From Polymorphum gilvum SL003B-26A1 (GTDB lineage Bacteria > Pseudomonadota > Alphaproteobacteria > Rhizobiales > Stappiaceae), in NCBI RefSeq assembly GCF_000192745.1, contig NC_015259.1:883001-947000 (forward strand): 64,000 bases of DNA, read 5' to 3'. A program made the position numbers and the translations under genes. Below are positions 27,730 through 37,648 of this stretch, piece by piece. Within the stretch, counting starts at the first letter, position 1, and every line of letters starts with the position of its first letter. Below the pieces are notes generated by a model. It was not told the DNA's origin. It ran no database searches and saw only the letters and a program-made list of their open reading frames with translations.

Positions 27730-30700
27730 CTATTCGGCTGCCACCATGCCCATGCGTTTTTCTTCCATCTCGCGCAACGCGCGGCGGTATTCGACCGGCA
27801 TCACCTTGACGAACTTGGGCCGGTAGACGTCCCAGGCGTCGAGGATCGCCTTGGCCCGGGTGGAACCCGTGTAGTGCAGGTGGTTGGTCAGCAGTTGGCG
27901 CAGGCGCTCGTCGTCGTGACGGGTCATGTCGCCGCTGACGTCGACCCGGCCCTTGTGCTCCAGGTCGCCGCCGTGATGGTGCAGCTTTTCCAGCAGGTCG
28001 TCCTCTTCGGTCACCGGCTCGATGTCGACCATCGCCAGGTTGCAGCGCGAGGCGAAGGTGCCGTCCTCGTCCAGCACATAGGCGATGCCGCCCGACATGC
28101 CGGCGGCGAAGTTGCGTCCCGTCGCGCCGATGACCACGACCACGCCGCCGGTCATGTATTCGCAGCCGTGGTCGCCAACGCCCTCGACGACCGCGACGGC
28201 GCCCGAGTTGCGCACGGCGAAGCGCTCGCCGGCGACGCCGCGGAAGTAGCATTCGCCTTCCGTCGCGCCATAGAGCACCGTATTGCCGACGATGATGGAA
28301 TCCTCGGCGACGATCCGTGACGCCTCGGACGGCCGCACGATCAGCCGGCCGCCCGAGAGGCCCTTGCCGACATAGTCGTTGGCGTCGCCGACCAGATCCA
28401 TGGTCACGCCACGGGCGACGAAGGCGCCGAAGGCCTGCCCGGCGGTGCCCTTCAAGCTGATGCGCAGGGTGTCGTTGGGCAGGCCCTTGTGGCCGTAACG
28501 CTTGGCGATCTCGCCCGACAGCATGGCACCGACCGAGCGGTCGACCGAGCAGATCGTCTCCTCGATGGCGGTCGGCACCTTGTCCTCTAGAGCCGGCCTG
28601 GCGGCGGCGATCAGCTTGCGGTCGAGGATGTCGTCGATCGGATGCTGCTGGCGGCTGGTCCAGCGGATCTCTTCCGGCTTTGCGTCCGGATGGTAGAAGA
28701 TCCGGCCGAAGTCCAGACCCTTCGCCTTCCAGTGCTCGATCGCCCGCTCCTTGTCCAGGAATTCGGTGCGGCCGATGATGTCGTCCAGCCGGGCGACTCC
28801 GAGCGCGGCCATCAGCTCTCGCAGTTCCTCGGCGACGAAGAAGAAGTAGTTGATGACGTGTTCGGGCGTGCCCTTGAAGCGCTTGCGCAGCACCGGATCC
28901 TGGGTGGCTATGCCGACCGGGCAGGTGTTCAGGTGGCACTTGCGCATCATCAGGCAGCCGGCCGCGATCAGCGGAGCGGTCGCGAAGCCGAACTCGTCAG
29001 CACCGAGCAGGGCGCCGACGAGCACGTCGCGGCCGGTCCTGAGACCGCCGTCGACCTGCAGGGCGACGCGCGAGCGCAGGCCGTTCAGCACCAGGGTCTG
29101 CTGGGTTTCGGCGAGGCCGATTTCCCACGGGGATCCGGCATGCTTGATCGAGGTCAGCGGCGAGGCGCCGGTGCCGCCGTCGTAGCCGGAGATGGTGATG
29201 TGGTCGGCGCGCGCCTTGGCGACACCGGCCGCGACCGTGCCGACACCGACCTCCGACACCAGCTTGACCGAGATGTCGGCCGCCGGGTTGACGTTCTTCA
29301 GATCGTAGATCAGCTGGGCCAGATCCTCGATCGAATAGATGTCATGGTGCGGCGGGGGCGAGATCAGGCCGACGCCGGGGGTGGAGTGGCGCACCTTGGC
29401 GATCACCGCGTCGACCTTGTGGCCGGGCAACTGGCCGCCCTCGCCGGGCTTGGCGCCCTGCGCGACCTTGATCTGGAGCACGTCGGCGTTGACCAGGTAT
29501 TCGGTGGTCACGCCGAAGCGGCCCGAGGCAACCTGCTTGATCGCCGAGCGCTGCGGGTTCGTCGACCCGTCGGGCAGCGGCATGAAGCGTTCCGCCTCCT
29601 CGCCGCCCTCGCCGGTGTTCGACTTGCCGCCGATGGCGTTCATGGCGATCGCCAGCGTCGTGTGCGCCTCGCGCGAGATGGAGCCGAAGGACATGGCGCC
29701 GGTGACGAAGCGCTTGACGATCGCCTCCGCCGGCTCGACCTCGGCAAGGTCGATCGGCGTGCGGCCGAGTTCCTCGGCACTCTTGATGCGGAACAGGCCG
29801 CGGATCGCGAAGCGCCCGCTTTCCCTGTTCACCATGTCGGAGAACTCGCGGAACTTGTCGGGCAGCTTGGAGCGCACCGCGTGCTGCAGCACCGCGATCG
29901 AATCGGGCGTCCACATGTGGCTTTCGCCGCGCACGCGGTAATTGTACTCGCCGCCGACGTCGAGCGCGCGGCGCAGCACGGGCACGTCGTCGAAGGCTTC
30001 CCGATGGCGCACGACGGTCTCTTCTGCGACTTCCCCGAGGCCGATGCCCTCGATGCTCGTCGCCGTGCCGAAGAAGTACTTGTCGACGAATTCCGACGAC
30101 AGGCCGACGGCGTCGAAGATCTGCGCGCCGCAATAGGACTGGTAGGTCGAGATGCCCATCTTGGACATGACCTTGAGGATGCCCTTGTCGATCGACTTGA
30201 TGTAGCGGTAGACGACCTCGTCGGCGTCGACCTCCTCGGGGAAGTCGAGTTCCGCATGCATCGACAACAGCGTCTCGAAGGCGAGATACGGGTTGATCGC
30301 CTCTGCCCCGTAACCGGCAAGCACGCAGAAGTGATGCACCTCGCGCGCCTCGCCCGTCTCGACGACGAGGCCGACCGAGGTCCGCAGACCCTTGCGGATC
30401 AGGTGATGATGCACGGCGGCGGTCGCCAGCAGCGCCGGAATCGCGATCCGGGCCCGGCTGATCAGACGGTCGGACAGGATGATGATGTTGTAGCCGTTGA
30501 GCACGGCTTTCTCGGCGCGCTGGCACAATCCGTCGAGCGCGTCCTCCATGCCGGCCGCGCCTTTCTCGGAGGCATAGGTGATGTCCAGCGTCTTGGCCGA
30601 GAACTGGTTGTCGGCCAGGTCGCCGATGGCGCGGATCTTCTCCAGGTCGTCGTTGGTCAGGATCGGCTGGCGCACTTCCAGACGCTTGGACGTCGACAGG

Positions 30701-32466
30701 CCCTTGAGATCGAACAGGTTCGGCCGCGGACCGATGAAGGACACCAGGCTCATGACCAGTTCCTCGCGGATCGGGTCGATCGGCGGGTTGGTCACCTGGG
30801 CGAAGTTCTGCTTGAAATAGGTGTAGAGCAGCTTGGATTTGTCCGACAGCGCCGAGATCGGCGTGTCCGTGCCCATGGAGCCGACGGCTTCCTGGCCGAC
30901 GGTCGCCATCGGCTGCATCAGGAGCTTTATGTCCTCCTGCGTGTAGCCGAACGCCTGCTGGCGGTCGAGCAGGCTCTCGCCGGCGACGGGGGCGCGCTCG
31001 CGCACGCCGGGCATGTCCTCCAGCACGATCTGCGAACGATGCAGCCAGTCCTTGTAGGGATTGGCGGTCGACAGCTGGCGCTTGATCTCGTCGTCGGAGA
31101 TGATGCGGCCCTGCTCCAGGTCGATGAGCAGCATCTTGCCCGGCTGAAGGCGCCACTTGCGGACGATTCTTTCCTCCGCCACCGGCAGCACGCCGACCTC
31201 GGACGACATGATGACATAGTCGTCGTCGGTGACGATGTAGCGGGCCGGCCGCAGGCCGTTACGGTCGAGCGTGGCGCCGATCTGGCGCCCGTCGGTGAAG
31301 GCGACCGCCGCCGGGCCGTCCCACGGCTCCATGATAGCGGCATGGTATTCGTAGAAGGCGCGCCGGTTCTCGTCCATCAGCGGGTTGCCGGCCCAGGCTT
31401 CCGGGATCAGCATCATCGCGGCATGGGCGAGCGAATAGCCGCCCATGACCAGGAACTCGAGCGCATTGTCGAAGCAGGCGGTGTCCGACTGGCCCTCGTA
31501 GGAGATCGGCCACAGTTTGCCGATGTCGTCGCCGAACAGTGGCGACGACACCGACGCCTGGCGCGCCGCCATCCAGTTGACGTTGCCGCGTAGCGTGTTG
31601 ATCTCGCCGTTGTGGGCGACCATCCGGTAAGGATGCGACAGTTCCCAGGACGGGAAGGTGTTGGTCGAAAAGCGCTGATGCACCAGCGCCAGCGCCGACA
31701 CGAAGCGTTCGTCCTTCAGGTCCTTGTAGTAGGCGCCGAGCTGGTAGGCGAGGAACATGCCCTTGTAGACGACGGTCCGGCTCGACATCGAGACGACGTA
31801 GAAGCCTTTCTTCGCCGTGCCGGTTTCCGCGCGCACGGTGTTGGAAATGACCTTGCGCAGCACGTAGAGACGGCGCTCGAAAGTGGTCTGGTCGGCGCAG
31901 TCGGTGCAGGCAATGAACACTTGGCGCGACACCGGTTCGGTCGCGGCGATGTCGTGCGCCTTGGACAGCGAGGAGTTGTCGACCGGCACGTCGCGCCAGC
32001 CGATCACCCGCTGGCCTTCCTGGTGGATGACGCGCTCGACGATCTCCTCGCATTTGGCGCGCAGGGCGGCGTCCTGCGGCAGGAACAGGAAGCCGACGCC
32101 GTACTGGCCGGGCTCGGGCAGGGCGATGCCGCTCGCCGCCAGTTCGGCGGCGAAGAAGGCGTGCGGGATCTGCACCAGCATGCCGGCGCCGTCGCCCATC
32201 AGCGGGTCGGCGCCGACGGCGCCACGGTGGGTCAGGTTCTCGAGAATCTTCAGGCCATCGGCGACGACACGGTGCGACTTGACGCCTTTCATCTGCGCGA
32301 TGAAGCCGACGCCGCAGGCGTCGTGCTCGCGAGCGGGATTGTACAATCCCTTGTCCGCCGCCTCGCTCAGTCGGGTGGCGAACGTGGTCGCGGCTCGGGC
32401 CTTCACGCCCGTCTCGCGCCCGCTCGTCGCCATGGCTGTGCTGGTCGTCAGCTCTCTCTTCGTCAT
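27730..32466 (-). CDS. gltB: Glutamate synthase (NADPH) large chain
   Basis: 1578 residues. It makes two glutamates from glutamine and 2-oxoglutarate, the main nitrogen assimilation route with glutamine synthetase. The N-terminal class II amidotransferase domain begins at Cys51 ([10 protein letters not shown]), exposed after removal of a propeptide. A central domain is followed by the FMN domain ([15 protein letters not shown] region, [35 protein letters not shown]), the 3Fe-4S Cys motif [15 protein letters not shown], and the C-terminal GXGXG beta-helix ([28 protein letters not shown]). I moved the start to ATG 32466 because GAGGG precedes it; the frame extends further to 32505. Confidence 0.96.
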   Translation of the reverse strand: MTKRELTTSTAMATSGRETGVKARAATTFATRLSEAADKGLYNPAREHDACGVGFIAQMKGVKSHRVVADGLKILENLTHRGAVGADPLMGDGAGMLVQIPHAFFAAELAASGIALPEPGQYGVGFLFLPQDAALRAKCEEIVERVIHQEGQRVIGWRDVPVDNSSLSKAHDIAATEPVSRQVFIACTDCADQTTFERRLYVLRKVISNTVRAETGTAKKGFYVVSMSSRTVVYKGMFLAYQLGAYYKDLKDERFVSALALVHQRFSTNTFPSWELSHPYRMVAHNGEINTLRGNVNWMAARQASVSSPLFGDDIGKLWPISYEGQSDTACFDNALEFLVMGGYSLAHAAMMLIPEAWAGNPLMDENRRAFYEYHAAIMEPWDGPAAVAFTDGRQIGATLDRNGLRPARYIVTDDDYVIMSSEVGVLPVAEERIVRKWRLQPGKMLLIDLEQGRIISDDEIKRQLSTANPYKDWLHRSQIVLEDMPGVRERAPVAGESLLDRQQAFGYTQEDIKLLMQPMATVGQEAVGSMGTDTPISALSDKSKLLYTYFKQNFAQVTNPPIDPIREELVMSLVSFIGPRPNLFDLKGLSTSKRLEVRQPILTNDDLEKIRAIGDLADNQFSAKTLDITYASEKGAAGMEDALDGLCQRAEKAVLNGYNIIILSDRLISRARIAIPALLATAAVHHHLIRKGLRTSVGLVVETGEAREVHHFCVLAGYGAEAINPYLAFETLLSMHAELDFPEEVDADEVVYRYIKSIDKGILKVMSKMGISTYQSYCGAQIFDAVGLSSEFVDKYFFGTATSIEGIGLGEVAEETVVRHREAFDDVPVLRRALDVGGEYNYRVRGESHMWTPDSIAVLQHAVRSKLPDKFREFSDMVNRESGRFAIRGLFRIKSAEELGRTPIDLAEVEPAEAIVKRFVTGAMSFGSISREAHTTLAIAMNAIGGKSNTGEGGEEAERFMPLPDGSTNPQRSAIKQVASGRFGVTTEYLVNADVLQIKVAQGAKPGEGGQLPGHKVDAVIAKVRHSTPGVGLISPPPHHDIYSIEDLAQLIYDLKNVNPAADISVKLVSEVGVGTVAAGVAKARADHITISGYDGGTGASPLTSIKHAGSPWEIGLAETQQTLVLNGLRSRVALQVDGGLRTGRDVLVGALLGADEFGFATAPLIAAGCLMMRKCHLNTCPVGIATQDPVLRKRFKGTPEHVINYFFFVAEELRELMAALGVARLDDIIGRTEFLDKERAIEHWKAKGLDFGRIFYHPDAKPEEIRWTSRQQHPIDDILDRKLIAAARPALEDKVPTAIEETICSVDRSVGAMLSGEIAKRYGHKGLPNDTLRISLKGTAGQAFGAFVARGVTMDLVGDANDYVGKGLSGGRLIVRPSEASRIVAEDSIIVGNTVLYGATEGECYFRGVAGERFAVRNSGAVAVVEGVGDHGCEYMTGGVVVVIGATGRNFAAGMSGGIAYVLDEDGTFASRCNLAMVDIEPVTEEDDLLEKLHHHGGDLEHKGRVDVSGDMTRHDDERLRQLLTNHLHYTGSTRAKAILDAWDVYRPKFVKVMPVEYRRALREMEEKRMGMVAAE

Positions 32467-33071
32467 CAGCGCCCTCACTGTAGTACCAGTGCTTCCGCGG
32501 CCCATGCCGTCGCGGGTTCCGTTCGGATAGCGCCCCTGTCGGTTTGCGACCCGTGCGACGACCCTGGCGATGTGCCGCGGCTCTGTCAGTTTTTAACGCT
32601 TCGCCCCCACAAAGCGAACCGTTCCATGGTCGGAGCGGCCTTGCCGCGCCGCCCGGCCTTGCGAGCGCCGGATCACCCGCGCCGTTCGGCGGACGGGGGC
32701 GGCGCCCAAAGGTGCTTCGGCCTGTCTACGTGCTAGTCCCTATCACGTTTTGCCGACGTTCCAAAAGGGACAGCATTCCTGCCCTATTCCGAGCCGCGCG
32801 ACCATGCCAGATTTCGTCCGGGGGAGCAAGACCGTTTATCGGCCGAGAAATTGTATTTATTTCTCCCGGACCGGCCCTTTTGGCGCTTTCGGTTGCCCTG
32901 CCGGTGTTCGGCGCAACAAAATTTCACGCCCGCTTTCCGTAAAGTGATGTCCGGCGGGCCAAAATGTCACGGCCGATTGATTTCCCAGTGATCCCGCTGA
33001 TCGCCACTCTCTGAGGGTCTCGACCGAGGCGGTCTGATTGCCGCCACCGATGCACAGAAGGGGAAAATCGC
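32467..33071. other. 605-bp divergent intergenic region between gltB and the buf operon
   Basis: It must hold the promoters of gltB (minus) and of the bufferin precursor gene (plus). The middle (about 32800-32950) is AT-richer than its surroundings and contains the palindrome at 32845-32865. I looked for GTAACC/CGAA-type ECF sigma promoters, which drive some buf operons, and saw no convincing match. No gene is supported: the short open frames here lack ribosome sites and family features. Confidence 0.6.
32845..32865. promoter_or_regulatory. Perfect 7-bp inverted repeat, operator-like
   Basis: GAGAAAT (32845-32851) and ATTTCTC (32859-32865) flank a 7-base AT-rich spacer. It is about 380 bp upstream of gltB and 207 bp upstream of bufA, so it could serve either. 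The 21-bp size suits a dimeric regulator. No regulator is identified. Confidence 0.4.
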
Positions 33072-33371
33072 ATGAGAAACAAAGTTCTTTCGACGGCCTG
33101 CCTGGCCGCCGCCGTCGCTACCGCCGTCGCTTCCGTGGCCGCGCCGACCGCTGCCGGTGCGCAGGCCAAGGAGAAGTGCTACGGCGTTTCGCTGAAGGGC
33201 AAGAACGACTGCAAGGCCGGGCCGGGCACTACCTGCGCCGGCACCTCGACGGTCGACTACCAGGGTAACGCCTGGACGCTGGTGCCGCAGGGCACCTGCG
33301 AGACGATGGAGTTGCCCGGCGACCGCAAGGGATCGCTGACCGAACTCGAACGCGACTTGCCCGCCGCCTGA
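33072..33371 (+). CDS. bufA: Bufferin-type precursor peptide, DUF2282 (BufA1-like)
   Basis: 99 residues. The N-terminal Sec signal peptide (about 1-32: charged start, Ala-rich core, AGAQA) is followed by a short core with four cysteines at 36, 47, 55 and 76, in the family pattern [21 protein letters not shown] and YQGNAW. Family knowledge: DUF2282 proteins next to DUF692 and DUF2063 genes are precursors of bufferins, ribosomally made peptides whose central cysteines are oxidised to thiooxazole-type heterocycles and which bind copper outside the cytoplasm. Here the two central cysteines would be 47 and 55. AAGGGG precedes the ATG. It is the first gene of a four-gene operon, 48 bp before the DUF692 gene. 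Modification and metal are inferred. Confidence 0.88.
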   Translation: MRNKVLSTACLAAAVATAVASVAAPTAAGAQAKEKCYGVSLKGKNDCKAGPGTTCAGTSTVDYQGNAWTLVPQGTCETMELPGDRKGSLTELERDLPAA

Positions 33372-33419
33372 GCGGAACCACGCTTTGCCCACCGACCCGG
33401 CTCTGGAGGAGATGCCGTT

Positions 33420-34307
33420 ATGCCTTCGCACCGGTCCGCGCGGACCGCGACCGCCGTTCCCCGACGGGCCGGTGTCGGCCTCAAGCCGGACCATTGCGCC
33501 GAGATCCTCGCAACCCGGCCGGACATCGGCTTCTTCGAGGTGCATGCCGAGAACTACATGGGCGACGGTGGCGCGCCGCACCGCACGCTCGAGGCGATCC
33601 GGCGCGACTATCCACTGTCGCTGCACGGCGTCGGCCTGTCGATCGGCGGCGAGGACCCGCTCGACACGAACCATCTTTCCCGTCTCAAGCGCCTCGTCGA
33701 ACGCTACGAACCAGGTCTGTTCTCCGAGCATCTGGCATGGTCATCGCACGATACGGTCTGTTACAACGACCTCCTGCCGGTGCCTTACGACGCGCTGACC
33801 CTGGGCCGGGTCGCGGAGCATGTCGACCAGGTCCAGGAGAGGCTCGGGCGCCCCATGCTGCTGGAAAATCCGTCGACCTATGTCGCCTTCGAGCGCAGCA
33901 CCATGAGCGAACTCGAGTTCCTGTCCGAACTCGTGCGCCGCACCGGCTGCGGCCTGCTGCTCGACGTCAACAATGCCTATGTCTCTGCCATTAATCACGG
34001 CCGCTCGCCGGAGGTCTATCTGGCCGCCTTTCCGCTCGCCGCCGTCGGCGAGATTCATCTCGGCGGCCATGCGCCGGATGCCGACGACGAGGGCCGACCG
34101 CTGTTGATAGACGCTCACGACCGGGCCGTCGACGCGCAGGTCTGGCGTCTTTTTGCCGACACCGTTGCGCGCAGCGGGCCGCTGCCGACGCTGATCGAAT
34201 GGGACAACGACGTGCCGTCCTGGCCGGTACTGAAGGGCCAGGCAGAGGAGGCTGACCGCATCCTGGCGGATCTCGGTCCCGGGGAGGCGCGCTGTGCCCT
34301 CGCCTGA
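33420..34307 (+). CDS. bufB: Multinuclear non-heme iron oxidase, DUF692 (BufB-like)
   Basis: 295 residues of the MNIO family (TIM-barrel iron enzymes related to MbnB and TglH) that oxidise cysteines of peptide substrates. Iron-ligand type motifs are intact: FEVHAENY (Glu40-Tyr46), [11 protein letters not shown] (His69), SEHLAW (Glu103, His104), ENPSTY (Glu149), LDVNNAY (Asp182), EIHLGGH (His213, His217), IDAHDRAV (Asp231, His233, Asp234) and IEWDND (Glu260). GGAGGAG lies 8 bases before ATG 33420. The gene overlaps the DUF2063 partner by 14 bp. Its likely substrate is the four-Cys precursor encoded just upstream. Confidence 0.93.
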   Translation: MPSHRSARTATAVPRRAGVGLKPDHCAEILATRPDIGFFEVHAENYMGDGGAPHRTLEAIRRDYPLSLHGVGLSIGGEDPLDTNHLSRLKRLVERYEPGLFSEHLAWSSHDTVCYNDLLPVPYDALTLGRVAEHVDQVQERLGRPMLLENPSTYVAFERSTMSELEFLSELVRRTGCGLLLDVNNAYVSAINHGRSPEVYLAAFPLAAVGEIHLGGHAPDADDEGRPLLIDAHDRAVDAQVWRLFADTVARSGPLPTLIEWDNDVPSWPVLKGQAEEADRILADLGPGEARCALA

Positions 34308-35058
34308 CGGCAACGCCGGCTTCGGCGCCGCGCTGCTGCGCCCCGACCTGCCGGTGCCGGAGGGGCTTTCCGTGTCCGGAGGCCGCTCGCCGAAGCGCCG
34401 TTTCGGCGTCTACCGGAACAACGTCGTCGTCGGTCTGGTCGATTGCCTGCTGGCGACGTTTCCGGCGCTCGCCGCGCTGCTCGGGGCGGATTATTTCCGT
34501 GCGCTTGCGCGCCTCTATGTCGCCGGGCATCCGCCCCGCTCGCCGGTGCTGATCCTGTATGGCGACACCTTTCCGGACTTCGTCGAGCGCTTTCCGCCGC
34601 TTGCCGACTATCCTTACCTCGGCGACGTCGGACGGCTCGAGTGGGCCTGGCTGTCGGCCTATCATGCGGTGGATGAGGCAGTGCTTGCGCCCGGGGCGCT
34701 GGCGCTGCTGCCCGCCGAGGCGCTCGACGGGCTGCGCCTTGTCGCCCATCCGGCCGCCCGCCTTGTCGCGTCGCGTTGGCCGGTGTTCGAGCTTGCGCGC
34801 GCCAACCGCTTCGAGCTGGGCAGCCCGCAGCCAGGGGATCTGCACGCCGCCCAGACTGTTCTGGTCACGCGTCCGGACGTCGACGTGGAACTCCGCAGCC
34901 TCGATCCGGGAACAGCCGCGCTCGCCGCCGCCCTGCTTGGCGGGGCGACGCTCGGCGCGGCGAGCGAGCTGGCCGTGTCCGCTGATCCGGATCTGGTTCT
35001 TGCCGACGGCCTGGCCGTCCTGCTGGCCTCCGGGGCGTTCGCCGGGCTTGCGCCGTAG
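34294..35058 (+). CDS. bufC: MNIO partner protein, DUF2063 N-terminal domain (BufC-like)
   Basis: 254 residues from GTG 34294, inside the end of bufB with GGGGAGG upstream. The N-terminal DUF2063 domain (about 30-120) shows [23 protein letters not shown] and [18 protein letters not shown] features (here [13 protein letters not shown]), plus DFPDFV-like TFPDFVERF. The C-terminal half (about 125-254) is a separate fold rich in Ala and Leu, with poor general conservation. In characterised MNIO systems this partner binds the precursor and delivers it to the oxidase. The old label of putative DNA-binding domain is probably misleading here. Confidence 0.88.
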   Translation: MPSPDGNAGFGAALLRPDLPVPEGLSVSGGRSPKRRFGVYRNNVVVGLVDCLLATFPALAALLGADYFRALARLYVAGHPPRSPVLILYGDTFPDFVERFPPLADYPYLGDVGRLEWAWLSAYHAVDEAVLAPGALALLPAEALDGLRLVAHPAARLVASRWPVFELARANRFELGSPQPGDLHAAQTVLVTRPDVDVELRSLDPGTAALAAALLGGATLGAASELAVSADPDLVLADGLAVLLASGAFAGLAP

Positions 35059-35116
35059 CGGTCCATCTTACTTGAACGCCGGCGACCGCGTGCCGGCATG
35101 GGGGAAGGTTTACAGC

Positions 35117-35701
35117 ATGTCTGCTTTGATCGGTTTTTCCGTTCGTCTCTATGTGGCCGTGTTCGGCGGTCTGGAACGGCTCACCGACGGCTGGTTCGTC
35201 GGTCTGGCGGCCCGCTTCGTGTTCGCCTCCGTGCTGCTGGTCTATTTTCTCAACTCGGCGCTGACCAAGGTCGGGCCGGGGCCGTTCGGATTCCTCGAAC
35301 CGAGTGTCGGGGCCTATGCACAGATCCTGCCCGCCATGATGGAAGCGGTCAGCTACGATACCGGCCGGATCGCCTTCTTTCCCTACGGCCTGATCGTGCT
35401 GCTTGGCACCTGGGCCGAGTTTCTCCTGCCGGTCATGGTTGTCGCCGGTCTGTTCACCCGCGCCGCCAGCCTCGGCATGATCGGCTTCGTGATCGTGATG
35501 AGCTATGTAGACATCACCGGCCACCATGTCGGCGCCGCCACCGTCGGCGCCTTGTTCGACGGCAATCCGGGCGCGATGATCGCCGACCAGCGGCTGCTGT
35601 GGGCGTTCGTGCTCCTGGTGCTGGTGCTCAAGGGGCCGGGCGGCCTGTCGCTGGACGGCCTGCTCGGCCGGCTCTGGCGCGGCGGCAAGCGGTACTACTG
35701 A
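35117..35701 (+). CDS. DoxX-family membrane protein of the buf operon (BufD-like)
   Basis: 194 residues with about four membrane helices (roughly 28-47, 85-107, 110-132 and 150-170). Family-type features are ARFVFASVLLVYFLNSALTK, a GTWAEFLLPVMVVAGLFTR helix and the GxxxG-like loop between. The frame is open upstream, but ATG 35117 starts the membrane protein; the region before it is a shadow of bufC. The gene lies 58 bp after bufC. DoxX-like proteins commonly close bufferin operons; a redox or quinone-linked role is proposed for the family but unproven. Two His (GHHVG) sit in an extracytoplasmic-looking loop. Confidence 0.85.
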   Translation: MSALIGFSVRLYVAVFGGLERLTDGWFVGLAARFVFASVLLVYFLNSALTKVGPGPFGFLEPSVGAYAQILPAMMEAVSYDTGRIAFFPYGLIVLLGTWAEFLLPVMVVAGLFTRAASLGMIGFVIVMSYVDITGHHVGAATVGALFDGNPGAMIADQRLLWAFVLLVLVLKGPGGLSLDGLLGRLWRGGKRYY

Positions 35702-35762
35702 GCCGGAGTCCGGACCGAGACGGCGCCTTGCCAGGCTGCAGGGTTCCTGATTAAAGCGTGTG

Positions 35763-36824
35763 ATGACCTTCGCAAGCGACAACTGGGCCGGCGCCAGCGC
35801 GGCGGTGATGGCGGCACTGGCCCGCCACAATGCCGGCTTTGAGCCCGCCTACGGCACCGATCCGCTGACGCAAGCCGTCACCGCGCGCCTTGCCGAGCTG
35901 TTCGAACGCGACGTCGCGGTGTTCTTCGTCGCGACCGGCACGGCGGCCAATGCGCTCGCCTTGTCGGCCGTCGCGCGGCCCGGCGGAGTGGTGTTCTGCC
36001 ATGCCGAGTCGCACATCCAGGTCGACGAATGCGGCTGCCCGGAGTTCCTGACCGGCGGCATGAAGCTGCGCGGTATCGACGGGGAGGGCGGCAAGATTGG
36101 CCCGGCCGCCCTCGAGCGGGCGATGGCGGCGCATCCGGACGGCGTCGTCCATCACGGCCAGGTCGCAGCCGTGTCGATCACCCAGGCGACCGAATCCGGC
36201 ACCGTCTACGCGGTCGACGAGATCCGGGCGCTGAAGCGCGTCGCCGCAGGCCGCGGCGTGCCGCTGCACATGGACGGCGCCCGCTTCGCCAACGCCCTCG
36301 TTGGTCTCGATGTCAGCCCGGCTGAGATGACCTGGAAGGCCGGCGTCGACGTGCTGTCCTTCGGCGCCACCAAGAACGGCTGCTGGTGCGCCGAGGCCGT
36401 CGTGTTCTTCGATCCCGCCGCCGCGAAGGAGTTCGGCTACCTGCGCAAGCGGGCCGGGCACCTGCTCTCCAAGAGCCGCTTCGTCGCCGCCCAGTTCGAC
36501 GGCTATCTCGCCGACGGCCACTGGCTCGACAACGCCCGTCACGCCAATGCCATGGCCGCGCGGCTCGGCGCCGGCCTGGTGGCTTCGGGCGCGGCCCGGC
36601 TCGCCTGGCCGGTTGCGGCCAACGCGGTGTTCGCGATCCTGCCGCGCGACCGGCTGGCCCGGCTTGAGGCGGCCGGCCAGCGCTGCCACGAATGGTCGGC
36701 CGAGGGCCTGCCGGAGGGCGAGCGTCCCGCTGCGGACGAGGCGCTGGTGCGCCTCGTCGCCTCCTTCGCCACCACGGTCGACGAGGTCGACCGGTTCCTG
36801 GCGCTGGCAGCCGGCGCGGACTGA
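35763..36824 (+). CDS. ltaE: Low-specificity L-threonine aldolase
   Basis: 353 residues, PLP-dependent fold type I. It cleaves L-threonine or L-allo-threonine to glycine and acetaldehyde. Motifs are FASDNWAGASAAVM at the N-terminus, FVATGTAANALAL (cofactor phosphate site), the substrate/PLP His in CHAESHIQVDECG, HMDGARFANALV (Asp contacting the PLP ring) and the Schiff-base Lys in SFGATKNGCW (about residue 203). An in-frame GTG directly precedes ATG 35763; I see no strong ribosome site. It lies 61 bp after the DoxX gene on the same strand, so it may be read through from the buf operon, but its role there is probably unrelated. Confidence 0.93.
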   Translation: MTFASDNWAGASAAVMAALARHNAGFEPAYGTDPLTQAVTARLAELFERDVAVFFVATGTAANALALSAVARPGGVVFCHAESHIQVDECGCPEFLTGGMKLRGIDGEGGKIGPAALERAMAAHPDGVVHHGQVAAVSITQATESGTVYAVDEIRALKRVAAGRGVPLHMDGARFANALVGLDVSPAEMTWKAGVDVLSFGATKNGCWCAEAVVFFDPAAAKEFGYLRKRAGHLLSKSRFVAAQFDGYLADGHWLDNARHANAMAARLGAGLVASGAARLAWPVAANAVFAILPRDRLARLEAAGQRCHEWSAEGLPEGERPAADEALVRLVASFATTVDEVDRFLALAAGAD

Positions 36825-36850
36825 GCGGTCCTGGCCTCGGGCCTTGAACG

Positions 36851-36878
36851 AAAAAGGCGCCCGAGATGCGGGCGCCTT
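36851..36878 (-). terminator. Intrinsic terminator of hsp20
   Basis: Perfect 10-bp stem (36854-36863 with 36869-36878) around a 5-base loop. On the minus strand it is followed by five U, 33 bases past the hsp20 stop. On the plus strand it could also stop ltaE transcripts, but the T tract there is poor. Confidence 0.88.
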
Positions 36879-36911
36879 CGTGTGGCTGATGGGGCCGTTT
36901 CGAGCGGCGCG

Positions 36912-37358
36912 TTATGCCGACAGGGTCTCGATCTGCTTCGGCGCGCCGGTCGCGATCTCGATCCGGCGCGGCTTCATCGCCTCGGGAACTTCCCGCACCA
37001 GGTCGATGTGCAGCAGACCGTTCTCCAGATGCGCGCCCTCGACGCGGACGAATTCGGCAAGCTGGAAACGGCGCTCGAAGGCGCGCGAGGCGATGCCGCG
37101 ATAGAGCACGTCACGGCCGTCTTCCTCTGCGGGTTTCTCGCCCTTGACCGTCAGCACGTGTTCCTTGGCCTCGACCGAGAGGTCCTTGTCCGCGAAGCCG
37201 GCCACGGCCATGCTGATGCGGTAAGCGTTCTCGCCGGTGCGCTCGATGTTGTAGGGCGGATAGCTCGGCGCATCGGAATTCATCTGGTCCAGCATGGAGA
37301 ACAGACGGTCGAAGCCGACGGTCGACCGGTAGAGCGGGCTGAAATCGAGATGACGCAT
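36912..37358 (-). CDS. Small heat shock protein, Hsp20/IbpA class
   Basis: 148 residues. The N-terminal arm (SPLYRSTVGFDRLFSMLD) is that of class A bacterial sHsps. The alpha-crystallin domain (about 35-125) starts at YPPYNIERTGENAYRI, and the C-terminal IXI-like IEI motif follows at RRIEIA. It is a holdase that keeps unfolding proteins soluble during heat stress. I chose ATG 37358: AGGA lies 10 bases upstream and the protein then starts as IbpA homologues do, although the frame opens back to 37412. The leader folds like a ROSE thermosensor, so heat probably controls translation. It is convergent with ltaE. Confidence 0.95.
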   Translation of the reverse strand: MRHLDFSPLYRSTVGFDRLFSMLDQMNSDAPSYPPYNIERTGENAYRISMAVAGFADKDLSVEAKEHVLTVKGEKPAEEDGRDVLYRGIASRAFERRFQLAEFVRVEGAHLENGLLHIDLVREVPEAMKPRRIEIATGAPKQIETLSA

Positions 37359-37461
37359 GGTTCGTGAGTCCTCTTCTTGAGCAACAGAACATCCGACTGA
37401 CGCTTCCCCCATTTTGCGGCGGGAAGCCGGTCTTTTCCGCAGGCCCTACTGGCGCCTGCGG
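37359..37461 (-). promoter_or_regulatory. ROSE-like RNA thermometer in the hsp20 leader
   Basis: Read on the minus strand, GTTGCTC (37379-37385) can pair with GAGGAC (37368-37373), which includes the Shine-Dalgarno AGGA, around a 5-base AAGAA loop, leaving the G of UUGCU bulged. This is the defining hairpin of rhizobial ROSE elements. A second stem upstream is perfect over 8 bp (37454-37461 with 37437-37444), and a short CGGC/GCCG stem lies between. The position just before an Hsp20 gene fits. Heat would melt the weak helix and free the ribosome site. Melting has not been tested. Confidence 0.78.
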
Positions 37462-37648
37462 GAATGAGGTGGGCAATCCGACCCGGCGTTTCAAGTCCCT
37501 GCATCCTGGTCCCTGCATCCCGGGCCGGGCGTGTGAACGGGCGATGAACGGCGCCTTCCGCTGCCGTTCAAGCGCTGTGCGGCACAGTCGTCTCCACGAT
37601 CGGCGAGACCGGTCGTCCAATGCCCCTCGTAGAGACGGAGATGCACCG

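Noticed and set aside
28642..31593. A 983-codon plus-strand open frame inside gltB
   Set aside because: It is the complement shadow of a clear gltB; the translation is rich in Asp, Val, Gly, His and Arg without recognisable domains.
32937..33071. ECF-sigma promoter of the GTAACC/CGAA type before the bufferin precursor
   Set aside because: I looked for it because some buf operons are sigma-factor controlled, but no pair at 16-17 bp spacing was convincing.
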